A DNA stretch of 64,000 nucleotides from positions 24,195,231-24,259,230 of the forward strand of contig OX031060.1 of NCBI GenBank assembly GCA_943736015.1. The letters are read 5' to 3'. Under the pieces are notes generated by a model. It made no database searches. It had not been told where the DNA came from and saw only the letters and a list, made by a program, of their open reading frames with translations. The translations under genes and the position numbers were made by a program. Source of the DNA: Tridacna crocea (lineage: Eukaryota; Mollusca; Bivalvia; Cardiida; Cardiidae). Positions 1 through 9,059 of the stretch are shown piece after piece (position 1 is the stretch's first letter; every line of letters starts with the position of its first letter).

Positions 1-113
1 TGTGGGAAAAGGAGAAAATGCTGGTTACCAGCATTTTCTCCTTTTCCCATAGTGTTTTCAAAAGGCTTCTTTCTCAGGGGCGTCAAAAGTAGGGATTGTG
101 TGGTAATGGGATA
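1..113 (-). mobile_element. HpA MITE, cut by window start
   Basis: Palindrome at 2-50, then the flank with AAAGGCTTCTTTCTC and the end TGTGGTAATGGG followed by ATAA instead of TTAA. Confidence 0.85.
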
Positions 114-375
114 AGCCCCCTTTTATCAGAACGCGGCTCAAATAAATCAAGTAGACTGGCCAAAAGTGAATAGTTTTTTTTCTCATTCTAAATGTGCTCT
201 AATGAACACAATGGATCATGTAAAAGAGCATCAAAACAACAATGCCTCATCTTGCTTTCTAGCTATGCCTAACTTTTCTTGCCTCATATGATATTGAAGT
301 TGATATATTAACTAGCTTTTTATACTTAAATATGGAAATTAACAGAGAATCTGACAGAGAAACATTGGTAGACTA

Positions 376-595
376 TTAATCCTAAAAGTGCTGAGCGCGA
401 CCCCAAGGGCCTTTCGCGGACAGTGTAGACCAAAGATCAGACTGCACAGAACGTGCAGTCTGATCTTTGGTTTACACTGTCCGATAAAGAGATACTATTT
501 ACCTTTGAAAGATAATGCCTTTGAAACAGGAAAATTTGTGTTTTTACTATCGGCTTGAATGTTTCATTTCACTTATTTAGGAAGATAAGGGTTAA
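376..595 (+). mobile_element. HpB MITE, complete
   Basis: Type copy of HpB. TTAA at both ends (376-379, 592-595), a 5' part CTAAAAGTGCTGAGCGCGAC, then a palindrome at about 419-484 whose arms run from GGACAGTGTAGACC to GGTTTACACTGTCC around GCACAGAACGTGC. Length about 220 bp. Other copies vary the arms but keep CAGACTGCAC in the centre. No coding capacity. Confidence 0.8.
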
Positions 596-671
596 TGATA
601 GTAAAAAAAAAATCCATGGAAACTACAGAAACAAAGACATATAATACCAGTTACTGGTAGGCAAAATATTT

Positions 672-825
672 GGATGTGGATGTATTTACCATTCTAAATT
701 GCCCTCTTATTTTGATTCTCCAGAATTGTCTTATTTTTGAAAGTAACCCAATATCTGATTGGCTAAACCAAAAGGTTCAGCCAATCGGATATTGCATCAC
801 TGTCAAAATACTAAATTTTACAGCC
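672..825. mobile_element. PalE palindromic element, diverged
   Basis: Core CTGATTGGCTAAACC facing GGTTCAGCCAATCGG, with a weak GTATTTACCATTC left end. Confidence 0.6.
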
Positions 826-829
826 TAGA

Positions 830-1480
830 GATTGTAATAATGGATAAGATAAAGGAATTCTATATCTCATTTCCATTTGCCACATTTTTATGACTCCATT
901 TAATTCATTTTTTTTTTTACCAAACATTCCGGTATTTCATTTTTTGTTAACTATTTCTAATCTCAGAGGTTAGAATAAGCGTGTTTTGGTATACATATAC
1001 ATTGTATTTCATCAAAAAAGTTTTTGCAATTCTTATCAGATCTAATGTAAGGATTAAGTAGTCACGTCATATTAGAAATGAGAAAAAAAATGAAAAGAAA
1101 AAATATATTAAGGGCCATAACGCAGAGATATTTCAGAGTTAATTTCGCAGCTGTGATACATAGTTCGTTTGTAAGGCTGAAGTTTATCATATAACGTTTA
1201 TGCAGGGGGAAAAAAACAGACCCTGCCAAGAAACGAGACTTAACACCTGCATGTTTTGTGTATTTTTTTAACCACTGTAGTTACAAGGAAAATAGAAAAT
1301 GATTCCTTATCTAGATTTTAAGGAAAAAAAGAGGGGTGGGGGTCGCTTATCATTTATTGAAGATTGTCATAAAAAACAAAAAATAAACACTTAAGATTGT
1401 CACCTTTTTTTTTATCAACTCACTGCTTCCTGGAGCAATACAGGCTCCGTAAATGGGGGTTTAATGATCTGTAAAAAAGG
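830..1480. other. Non-coding stretch, nothing recognised
   Basis: AT-rich sequence with poly-A and poly-T runs; no ORF, tRNA or known repeat seen. Confidence 0.5.
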
Positions 1481-1484
1481 GTCT

Positions 1485-1943
1485 ACACAGGTCAGGCCGG
1501 CGAAAAGGTTTGCTTTTGGTGAATTTTCTGCCTATCAAAGGTCCATTCTACCTCATTATTCAGTCGATTGTTAGACAATATCAATTTTATAGATCCATAT
1601 TTGTGTGGCGACTTTCTGGCCGTAATGCATCACTGTGATGCTCCTTTGGCCAGAACATAAAACACATATTTTTCTTTTTCTTTTCTTTTTTAAATTTTAG
1701 CCCTGCTCTGGTTAAAGTGGGCTTAATACACATGTCTCCGTGTTTCATGATATAGGCCCAAGTCATCACATTATTATATATCCATAAGAGCAACTTTTTA
1801 AACAACCGACTGAATCAGGTGGTAGACTGGTCCTTTGACATACAGAAAATTGACCAATATCGAAAAGTTTCGGCCCAGGTCAGCCTGCGCAGACTGCGCA
1901 GGCTGACCTGGGTCGATACTTTTCGCAGTTGCATTAAGCCCCC
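1485..1943. mobile_element. HpC element(s) in inverted arrangement
   Basis: Forward HpC spans about 1717-1943, from GTGGGCTTAAT to GCATTAAGCCCCC, with a strong palindrome CAGGTCAGCCTGCGC/GCGCAGGCTGACCTG at about 1876-1912. A reverse partial HpC (GGTCCATTCTACCTC, AGTCGATTGTTAGAC) lies at about 1485-1615, so the interval forms a long imperfect inverted repeat. Confidence 0.7.
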
Positions 1944-2619
1944 GTTTCATAGAGCACATCTTATATCTAATTTCTTTTTAAACACATAAAACCAATTTAC
2001 TCACGTTGAAATCCTTTATCAAATTGTCTATTTTTATACCTGCTAAAACTTATATAAGTGACGCAAACAGGAAAAGAAAATGAATTTTTTAATGATTTAG
2101 AAACATTTTGGGAAAAGGACCAATTGCTAATTCAACAGCAATTTCTTTTTTTTGCCATACTGTTCTTAAAGAGCTAACTGAGCGTTAATAAAAAATCGAA
2201 TTAAAATATTTATTTTGATGAACTGGTGCAGAACAGAAATAATAATTCTCATTTTTATTTCGCCTTGTTTCCTTTTTGCACTCACTCAACGATACGATGA
2301 TATAAACAAATGTTTGGTTAATATCCTTCAATAAGCCTAAAATTAACTTACTGCGTGGTTTATTTACATAAAAAAAAAATGATTCCAAGATTACCATCCC
2401 CTTCGAGGCCAAATGTAACAATTTTTGTTACAGGAAAGAATTTCATAACTAGCGTGAGAAATTATTTAAATTTTAGCAAATATTATTTTTGTTTTGCAGT
2501 TATTTTTGTCTTAGTTTTGATGAATGAAAAAAGATTCTTTTCTTGAGGGAATTCTAGATATACCTTATTGACTGTTTAAAAAAAAGTTCAAAATACTAGT
2601 TGAAATAACGAACTAAGAG
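1944..2619. other. Non-coding stretch, nothing recognised
   Basis: AT-rich; the short frames on both strands are unconvincing as genes. Confidence 0.5.
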
Positions 2620-2801
2620 AATTCGTAATACACCAACCATTCTTTACACTATTCCTGGTGTTATTCTCTAGAGTTTTCTCAATTTCACAGTACATGTAAC
2701 ACAATTTCTGATTAGGGTTTAACAAATTATTAGTTGTGTTACTTTCCAAATTTAGAATTAGATCAAGAATGCTATTTAGAATGATTGGTGAACAAGGATC
2801 C
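2620..2801. mobile_element. PalE palindromic element
   Basis: Ends ACACCAACCATTCTT and AATGATTGGTGAAC face each other, with GTGTTACTTTCC on the right arm; the core is worn. Confidence 0.65.
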
Positions 2802-3690
2802 TACTTTTCTGGATTTTTTTCCATGTTGAATGAAGAATTTTACATTCACAAGAGAATTAACTAAGCTGACATACTATATTTGTAAGCAGTGAAAAACCAT
2901 ATTTCATATAATGTGTTTTTTTCCCGTCTTCTTTTGTAGGAGAAAGTTTTATTTTTGCCCTAAAAGTAAAAGAAAAGTCAACGTTTATGACTAGGCCTAT
3001 GTTGTAAACAGTTAAAAACTTTTGTTCTCAGATAATGAGAGGATTGTTCTACCTTTCTATATTACATTTGTAAATGGCTTGTAAGATGAAAGTGAATGTA
3101 AAATCAATCGAAACTTTGATAATATATGCAATTCAAATATATCTGCAGTTAAAGAAAAAAAAAAAGACATTAACAAGAACCACCTTGCATGTTGAAAAAA
3201 ATTATTAGTTGTATTGCTGCGGGAAGTACCTAGTAAATACAATTATGTATTCATCATATCATTAGTATTTTTCGTATCATTTTTAGTAAATCCAAATGCT
3301 TTTAAGATGCGAATGATTGCTTTGTTTCATTCTTGTTTGAATAATTGAGTTTTAACTGTCTTGAAAAAATCTTTTAACTACAGTTAAAGCTGCATGTTCC
3401 TTTTGATTGTTTGAGAAGGTAGTTATCGATGACAGATTCCCCAAATTATTTACAGTGGACCACGTAGAAAATGTCCATTTAGAATACGAATGACTGATCT
3501 TAGAAAAAAAAGGTTTAACATTTGTACTTGAATAAATGAGCATTCTTATATTTATATTTAGGCTAAAAGAGGAATTACTGTACATATTCATTGCAAGAAG
3601 TATTTCCTTAAGCAAGAATAGTTTTTCAATAGTGGTGGTTTGCAGGACAAAACAAAGCATATGCATGAAGTCATTCTCACCTACTGGTAG
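2802..3690. other. Non-coding stretch, nothing recognised
   Basis: AT-rich; a 104-codon minus-strand frame at 3352-3666 lacks any recognisable feature. Confidence 0.45.
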
Positions 3691-3696
3691 TCCAGA

Positions 3697-3790
3697 TTCA
3701 ATAATGATACAATGATTTTTTAAATTGTATCATATGATTGGCTATGACAGAACCGCCTCAGCCGATCAGATGATATGTACTGAGATACGA
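3697..3790. mobile_element. Possible worn PalE relative
   Basis: ATGATTGGCT facing AGCCGATCAGATG around a short loop. Confidence 0.35.
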
Positions 3791-3865
3791 AAGCTTATTG
3801 CCAAGTACAGGTATATAGCCATGCAGCCGTATTCAGCTACCGTTGTAAGTTGCATGCTTGGTACA

Positions 3866-3965
3866 GTCTAAAGAATTTTTTAAATTTTAAAGTAACTTAA
3901 TCTGTAATTGGCTAATCTATTTGGTTCAGCGAATCAGATAGTGCGTTACTTCCTTGATGTATAAC
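3866..3965. mobile_element. Possible worn PalE relative
   Basis: AAAGTAAC and TGTAATTGGCTAATC face AGCGAATCAGATAG and GCGTTAC. Confidence 0.45.
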
Positions 3966-4444
3966 TAGAGCAAGAATGAAGTTTAATTATGGTTGAATAA
4001 GCGCCCTTGTGACGTTAATTTATATGTAAATATTTCAAAGAATTCCACTTGTAATACAAGACATAATACTTTCGACTAATTTTTGTTGTATGAATGTATT
4101 TAACGATGTGTCTGTTGCTGGTATGTATGTTTGGGTGTTTTATTGTGCAAGGTAGGGTGGAAGGGGTAGCCTATATAACTAAGTTTACGACCGTAATTTC
4201 ATTTTGCAGACATTCTCGCTTTGAACTAGATTCCATGAAAATACTATTTTTGTGTGATTGTTGGAATTTCATTGCTTGATATTGATATTATGAGCAAGAA
4301 ATTATTGTAATGTCCAACAAGAAATTTGGCAGATGGAGGTAGCTTAATTATCATTAATTATGCCAGCAATTAGTGATAATAATATTCTTGTTCATTTGCC
4401 ATGCATACTAATAATATTCTTGTTCATTTGCCATGCATACTTTC

Positions 4445-4524
<80 letters not shown>
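4445..4524. repeat. (AG)n microsatellite
   Basis: About 80 bp of AG with a few A interruptions, preceded at 4383-4440 by a 31-bp sequence repeated twice (AATATTCTTGTTC...). Confidence 0.95.
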
Positions 4525-4589
4525 CATTTGCAGACATCTAGCTTAAACGTTCTGAAACGTTGCTCACGATGCAATTTTTGTCTGTGAAA

Positions 4590-4690
4590 TGGTAGAAAAC
4601 ATTGTATGAAAAGGAGAAAGTGACGGTAACCATTTTCTTCTTTTCCTACATTGCTTTTAAAGCCTTTTTAGAGTTGCAAAATTACGGAAT
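4590..4690. mobile_element. HpA fragment, worn
   Basis: GTAGAAAACATTG and a worn hairpin with GGTAACCA in the centre. Confidence 0.6.
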
Positions 4691-5118
4691 TAATTGAAAA
4701 GGAATATACCCTAATGCGCATTGTAGACCGATAGGAATGCACATCACTTACTTTATTCCAAAATTATTATAAGAGTGTGCTGTACATTGCAAGTATTTGT
4801 ATATATTATATATATTGAGGTATAAATGTACAGAATATGCAAAATAATATGTAAATGAATTGTTATATAAATGTGCATGGTGAATTGAATGATCAATATG
4901 CCTGAGTGGACCAAACTTTCACAGTGCTGTGTTAAACAACTTTAAAGTCTTGTTAAACATTTATTGAATTCTAATAACATGTATAAAAGGATGAAATCCT
5001 ATGAACAAAGATAAATCTTTGAAATTTGTTATTTATTTCTAGGCCCGAAGCAGATATCGAATCCCTTCAGAATGCTAAGCTCGATTCTAGGTAATTTCTA
5101 CAGACATTGCCTCTTTGT

Positions 5119-5342
5119 TTAACTCTTTATCAAACTACAAAATCTTAGACTAGTCGAAATTGAAAGCATTTGCAGACGACAAAATAAATGCGACTCGAAA
5201 ATTGAAAGTTGACTTTTGAAGGAAACATTGTGGGAAAAGGAGAAAATACTGGTTACCAGCATTTTCTCCTTTTCCCACAATGTTTTCTAAAGTCTTCTCT
5301 CCAAAGGTTGTAAATCCAAAGGATTGTTTGGTAGAGGGTAAA
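5119..5342 (-). mobile_element. HpA MITE, complete
   Basis: TTAA at the left, TAAA at the right. Flank GAAAGCATTTGCAGACGAC, then a palindrome at about 5224-5287 with one arm mismatch. Confidence 0.9.
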
Positions 5343-5579
5343 CCTGATCCTGCCCTTTATGTTGAATACAAGTAGGCACATAAATAAAACTCCGACTATA
5401 TTATTCTGTAAGTTACATATATACACGTGAAGATACGGGTAAGCCATTCAATTCGTGTACGGAACATTTCCGTGACCATTTGGGTTAATACCGAATGCAG
5501 CTCCGTGTAATGCCGAGGGTAAAAAATAAAATTTTGATTTATATAAATGGTCTTGACCTGGGTCACGTTGAATGAAGTG

Positions 5580-5642
5580 ATACTGTAGACCACAATTAGA
5601 CTGCACAGAACTTGCACCCTAATTTAGGATCTACATTGTCCA
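5580..5642. mobile_element. HpB hairpin, partial copy
   Basis: CTGTAGACC ... GACTGCACAGAACTTGCA ... GGATCTACATTG. Confidence 0.7.
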
Positions 5643-5740
5643 ATATTTGTGGGACTGATTGGGAACAGAAAATGCCTCCAAATTGCAATTATAAAAATCT
5701 AGGCCTTTTCTATTGACTGCTAGCGTTTCTTTCATTTATT

Positions 5741-5797
5741 GATTGCTTTGGGAATTAATAGTATTTTTACGCCGCTTTCAAGATTTCAGTCATAATG
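5741..5797 (-). mobile_element. LINE/SINE 3' tail fragment
   Basis: ACGCCGCTTTCAAGATTTCAG is related to the LINE-1 3' end at 20742-20775 read on the plus strand. Confidence 0.5.
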
Positions 5798-5808
5798 TGT
5801 GTCCAGGG

Positions 5809-6345
5809 TTTTTACAGTATAGGGCTTTAACCTTGGGCTCTACGGTATCTTTCCAAAGAACAATTCCATAAATAAACCAACAGGGTTTTAGCCTAGGGCC
5901 TATGGTACCTTTCCAAAGGACAATTCGATAAATAACAGGGTTTTAACCTTTGGCTCTATGGTACCTTTGCAAAGGACAATTCCATAAATAACCCAACAGG
6001 GTTTTAACCTTGGGCTCTATGGTAACTTTGCAAAGGACAATTTCACGAATAACCAAACATGGTTTTAACCTTGAGCTCTATGGTACCTTTCCAAAGGAAA
6101 ATTCCATAAATAACCCAACAGGGTTTTAACCTTGGGCTCTATGGTACCTTTCCAAAGGACAATTCCATAAATAACCCAACAGGGTTTTAACCTTGGGCTC
6201 TATGGTACCTTTGCAAAGGACAATTCCACGAATAACTAAACATGGTTTTAACCTTGAGCTCTATGGTACCTTTGCAAAGGACTCTTCCACGAATAACCCA
6301 ACAGGGTTTTAACCTTGGGCTCTATGGTATCTTTCCAAAGGACAG
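5809..6345. repeat. 61-bp minisatellite, about nine units
   Basis: Head-to-tail units built on GGTTTTAACCTTGGGCTC, TATGGTACCTTT, CAAAGGACAATTCC and ATAAATAACCCAACA. Units carrying TGG...GAGCTC follow units ending AAACA at two places, so there is higher-order periodicity and block amplification. The last unit changes after CCAAAGGACAG into a tRNA-like segment. Confidence 0.95.
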
Positions 6346-6435
6346 CAGCTCGCATGAGGATCGAACCCGGACGTCAATAATTCATTCTTCAGCTCCAAAT
6401 GTAATGACTCAACCTTCTTCGACTGTTAAAAATTA
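6341..6435 (-). mobile_element. tRNA-like SINE head joined to the minisatellite
   Basis: The minus strand holds a perfect B box GGGTTCGATCC with an A-box-like GGTTGAGTCATTAC about 50 nt upstream. The minisatellite begins directly downstream, where the SINE body should lie. Confidence 0.55.
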
Positions 6436-6494
6436 ACTTCACTGGAACTAGATAGATTTTTGTGTTATCACAATAACTAAACAAGCGGATGACA

Positions 6495-6560
6495 TGGATC
6501 CAAGATCAGACTGTAAGTTATGTGTATTCTGACCTTGACCTATGCCGTCCGCAAAAGTCC
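6495..6560. mobile_element. HpB hairpin, worn
   Basis: CCAAGATCAGACTG facing a degraded arm ending GCCGTCCGC. Confidence 0.5.
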
Positions 6561-6799
6561 CAGTTTTTACCATAATGCTGTTCAAATGGAATGAAGAAAG
6601 TACAGTTCAGAATCATTACACTCTATTCGGTCCCTAGATAGACCGTCACTAGAACTTCGAACATAAATATGCTCAAGTTCTTTTTTTGATTCGTACGTAT
6701 ATTTCATGTCGGAAATTTGATAGGTAAACAAACTTTTATGTCAAAAATTAAATCCTTCCAACGCCATGGGGAACCATTAATTTCTCTGTTGAAAGACGT

Positions 6800-7060
6800 T
6801 TTATTAACTCTATACTGAACGTGCAACCTGATCTTGAATATAAATTTTCCGCTTGTTGCATCTAAATTTTAGTAATTAGGACCTACCTCAGTTTTGGCAT
6901 GGATTTGTCTAGAAGATAACTGCAAAAAGACAAAAACTCGTACAATGACTGTATATTGCGACGCGAGCCATACGGAGTCCCTCCCTCCTAAAGAGTATAG
7001 TAATGATTAATTTCATAAACAGCTACTGGTCATCGCAGTTAAGAATAAAACAAGCTCAGC
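6800..7060. other. Non-coding stretch with half an HpB hairpin
   Basis: GAACGTGCAACCTGATCTTG at 6818-6837 is one HpB arm; nothing else is recognised. Confidence 0.4.
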
Positions 7061-7069
7061 TTCTTGCCT

Positions 7070-7150
7070 GCCGTTGCAGACAGAATAGATCAAAGATCAG
7101 ACTGCATGGAACGTGCTGTCTGAGCCTTGTTCTACTCTGTCTGATAATGT
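7070..7150. mobile_element. HpB hairpin, worn
   Basis: AGATCAAAGATCAGACTGC facing GCTGTCTGAGCC and TCTACTCTGTC. Confidence 0.65.
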
Positions 7151-7524
7151 AGATACAGACTTTCCAGGCCGAGCAACGTTTGATTTCTTTTACATTAGAT
7201 AAATCTTTTCTACTCACTGAACATGTCTATTTCGTTTACAAAACTACCAAGAAATATATACCGATATGAAATGCCTGCTTCTAAAAAAAACATAAAGTTT
7301 TCCCTGGAATTCTGTCGCATCAAAGGTATGCATCATATTTCAATTTAGTTCAAAGAAGTTGGATCTGAACTCCCAATCGTAAGGGTTGAACTTTCTCACT
7401 CAATTATAAACAAGAACCTGCAATAAACTGATAAGCCATGATTAGGCAAGTGTAAAATGTCATTCATCATACTTCTAACGCTTGCAATAATATGGAGTTT
7501 ACATTATGAAATTTTAATATTAGT

Positions 7525-7614
7525 ATTTCTTTCTTTCTTTCATTCGTTCATTCGTTCGTTTTTTCTTTCCTTCTTTCTTCATTCCTTCCTTTTCTTCATC
7601 CTCTTTCTTCTCTA
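7525..7614. repeat. TTTC/TTCC-rich simple repeat
   Basis: Pyrimidine tract of TTCT and TTCC steps. Confidence 0.85.
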
Positions 7615-7788
7615 CATCTTTTTACTTAAAAACAACAAGAACAAATTTTTACAGTTTTTCTATAACTTTCCCCCCCCCCTCCTCTCCACCTTCTTCATCT
7701 TCTCAATAATGACCGCCTTTAAAACCACCAGCAATAGCATCAGCATCATTAACGACAATTTATCATCCTCAACATCACCTTCAACATT

Positions 7789-7845
7789 AGAAGAAGAAGA
7801 AGAAGAAAAAGAAGAAGAAGAAGAAGAAGAAGAAAACGAAGAAAG
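7789..7845. repeat. (GAA)n microsatellite
   Basis: GAA triplets with few interruptions; they create long Glu-rich or Ser-rich frames that are not genes. Confidence 0.9.
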
Positions 7846-8369
7846 GAAATTGAACGAAGATACAGTCATTGAAAATAATATAATTTCATCGTGAAAGAAT
7901 AAACAATTGCTTGTCACAAGTAATTGCTCCTTACCCGCAATGTTTGCAAAATTTGTCTGCTGTAGATGCATTAACTATTTGAAATGTTTTCACGGAAGAA
8001 AGATTTAACGTGACAAAAGGAAACGTTCCTGTTTCTAGCATAATAAAAAAACAACCATTTATATTCAATCAATTTAATAATTTAACCATAAACTGCATTA
8101 TGTAAGATCGAGAATGCATAACGACATTTCAATAAAACTCACTCAGCCATACAAAATAAATAATGTAAGAAACACTTTTCAAGATGATTTTCTTCCCCTC
8201 TTTGGAAAACATTGTTTATTGCCTGTGCACCTATCAGACCATCACTATCGTTTCTTTTGCTGGTACTTTGCACAATATTTCCAAGCGATTTGTTCTGTCC
8301 TCATATACTAGTATACATCGTCGAGAGATGATAAATCCTTTTGCAATGGATATAAACAAGTTTGGTCTG

Positions 8370-8817
8370 GATTTCGAGCTTACGACATCAGGGTCCGTAT
8401 CCATCAATCATTCTTACCCCTTTACTACATAGATACTCATTTCTACGCATTGCTTGTAGGAGCCTTTGGAAAACATTGTGACAAAAAGTGAAATTGCTCG
8501 TCACGAGCAATTTCACCTTTTGCCACAATGTTTTCAACACTATCAATAGGTGTAATATACACGTAAGAAACGGCTTCATCCTTGCTGTTGTTTAGGGTCA
8601 ATTAGAGATACCATAGAAATGCCTTATGGGGTAAGGGGTTAAGAAAGTTCTTTGTCTTATTCTGCAAGAGTTTCTGACTGTGAGAGTAACCATGAGAATT
8701 TCTGATTCGCTAAACCAAATGGTTAAGCCAATCAGAAGTTCTGTGACTTTTACATTGACAAAATTCTGAAGAATAAGACTGAGAATGTTCTTAAGAACGG
8801 TAGGAGAATACGTACCC
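8370..8817. mobile_element. PalE element split by an HpA2 insertion
   Basis: The left piece GGGTCCGTATCCATC runs to ATTCTTAC (8417); the right piece resumes TTAAGAAAGTTCTTTG at 8639. Core AAACCAAATGGTTAAGCC. The right end GAACGGTAGGAGAATACG mirrors the left. The sequence just before it (GGATTTCGAG, TTACGACATCAG) recurs before the next PalE copy at 8868, so the two are a local duplication. Confidence 0.8.
8414..8642 (+). mobile_element. HpA2 MITE, complete, inside PalE
   Basis: Starts CCCTTTACTACATAG after TTAC, ends GGGGTAAGGGG before TTAA. The hairpin at about 8468-8534 has arms GTGACAAAAAGTGAAATTGC and GCAATTTCACCTTTTGCCAC around TCGTCACGA. Confidence 0.9.
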
Positions 8818-8893
8818 AGGGCAACTAGTCTTGTACCCTATCGGCTAAGCTTCTAGATATATCAAGCTGGATTTCGAGATTACGACATCAGCT

Positions 8894-9059
8894 GGGTCCG
8901 TATTCACCAACCATTCTTAAGAACATTCTTTGTCTTATTCTCCAGCATTCTGTCAATGTGAAAGTAATAGAACCTCTGATTGGCTAAACCATACGGTTTA
9001 GCCAATCAGAAGTTCTGTTACTTTCACAGTTAGAAAATCTTGAAGAGTAAGACAAAGAT
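8894..9059. mobile_element. PalE element, right end missing
   Basis: GTATTCACCAACCATTCTTA, perfect core GGCTAAACCATACGG facing CCGTATGGTTTAGCC style symmetry, and right arm to GAGTAAGACAAAG. The terminal part is replaced by the pol fossil. Confidence 0.8.

Noticed and set aside
4360-4587. Frame rich in Arg-Glu.
   Set aside because: It is the AG microsatellite.
5809-6345. Regularly spaced repeats considered as a CRISPR array.
   Set aside because: Units are contiguous with no unique spacers, and the window is eukaryotic.
7457-7894. 145-codon plus frame and an overlapping minus frame at 7660-7971.
   Set aside because: Both are translations of pyrimidine tracts and a GAA repeat.
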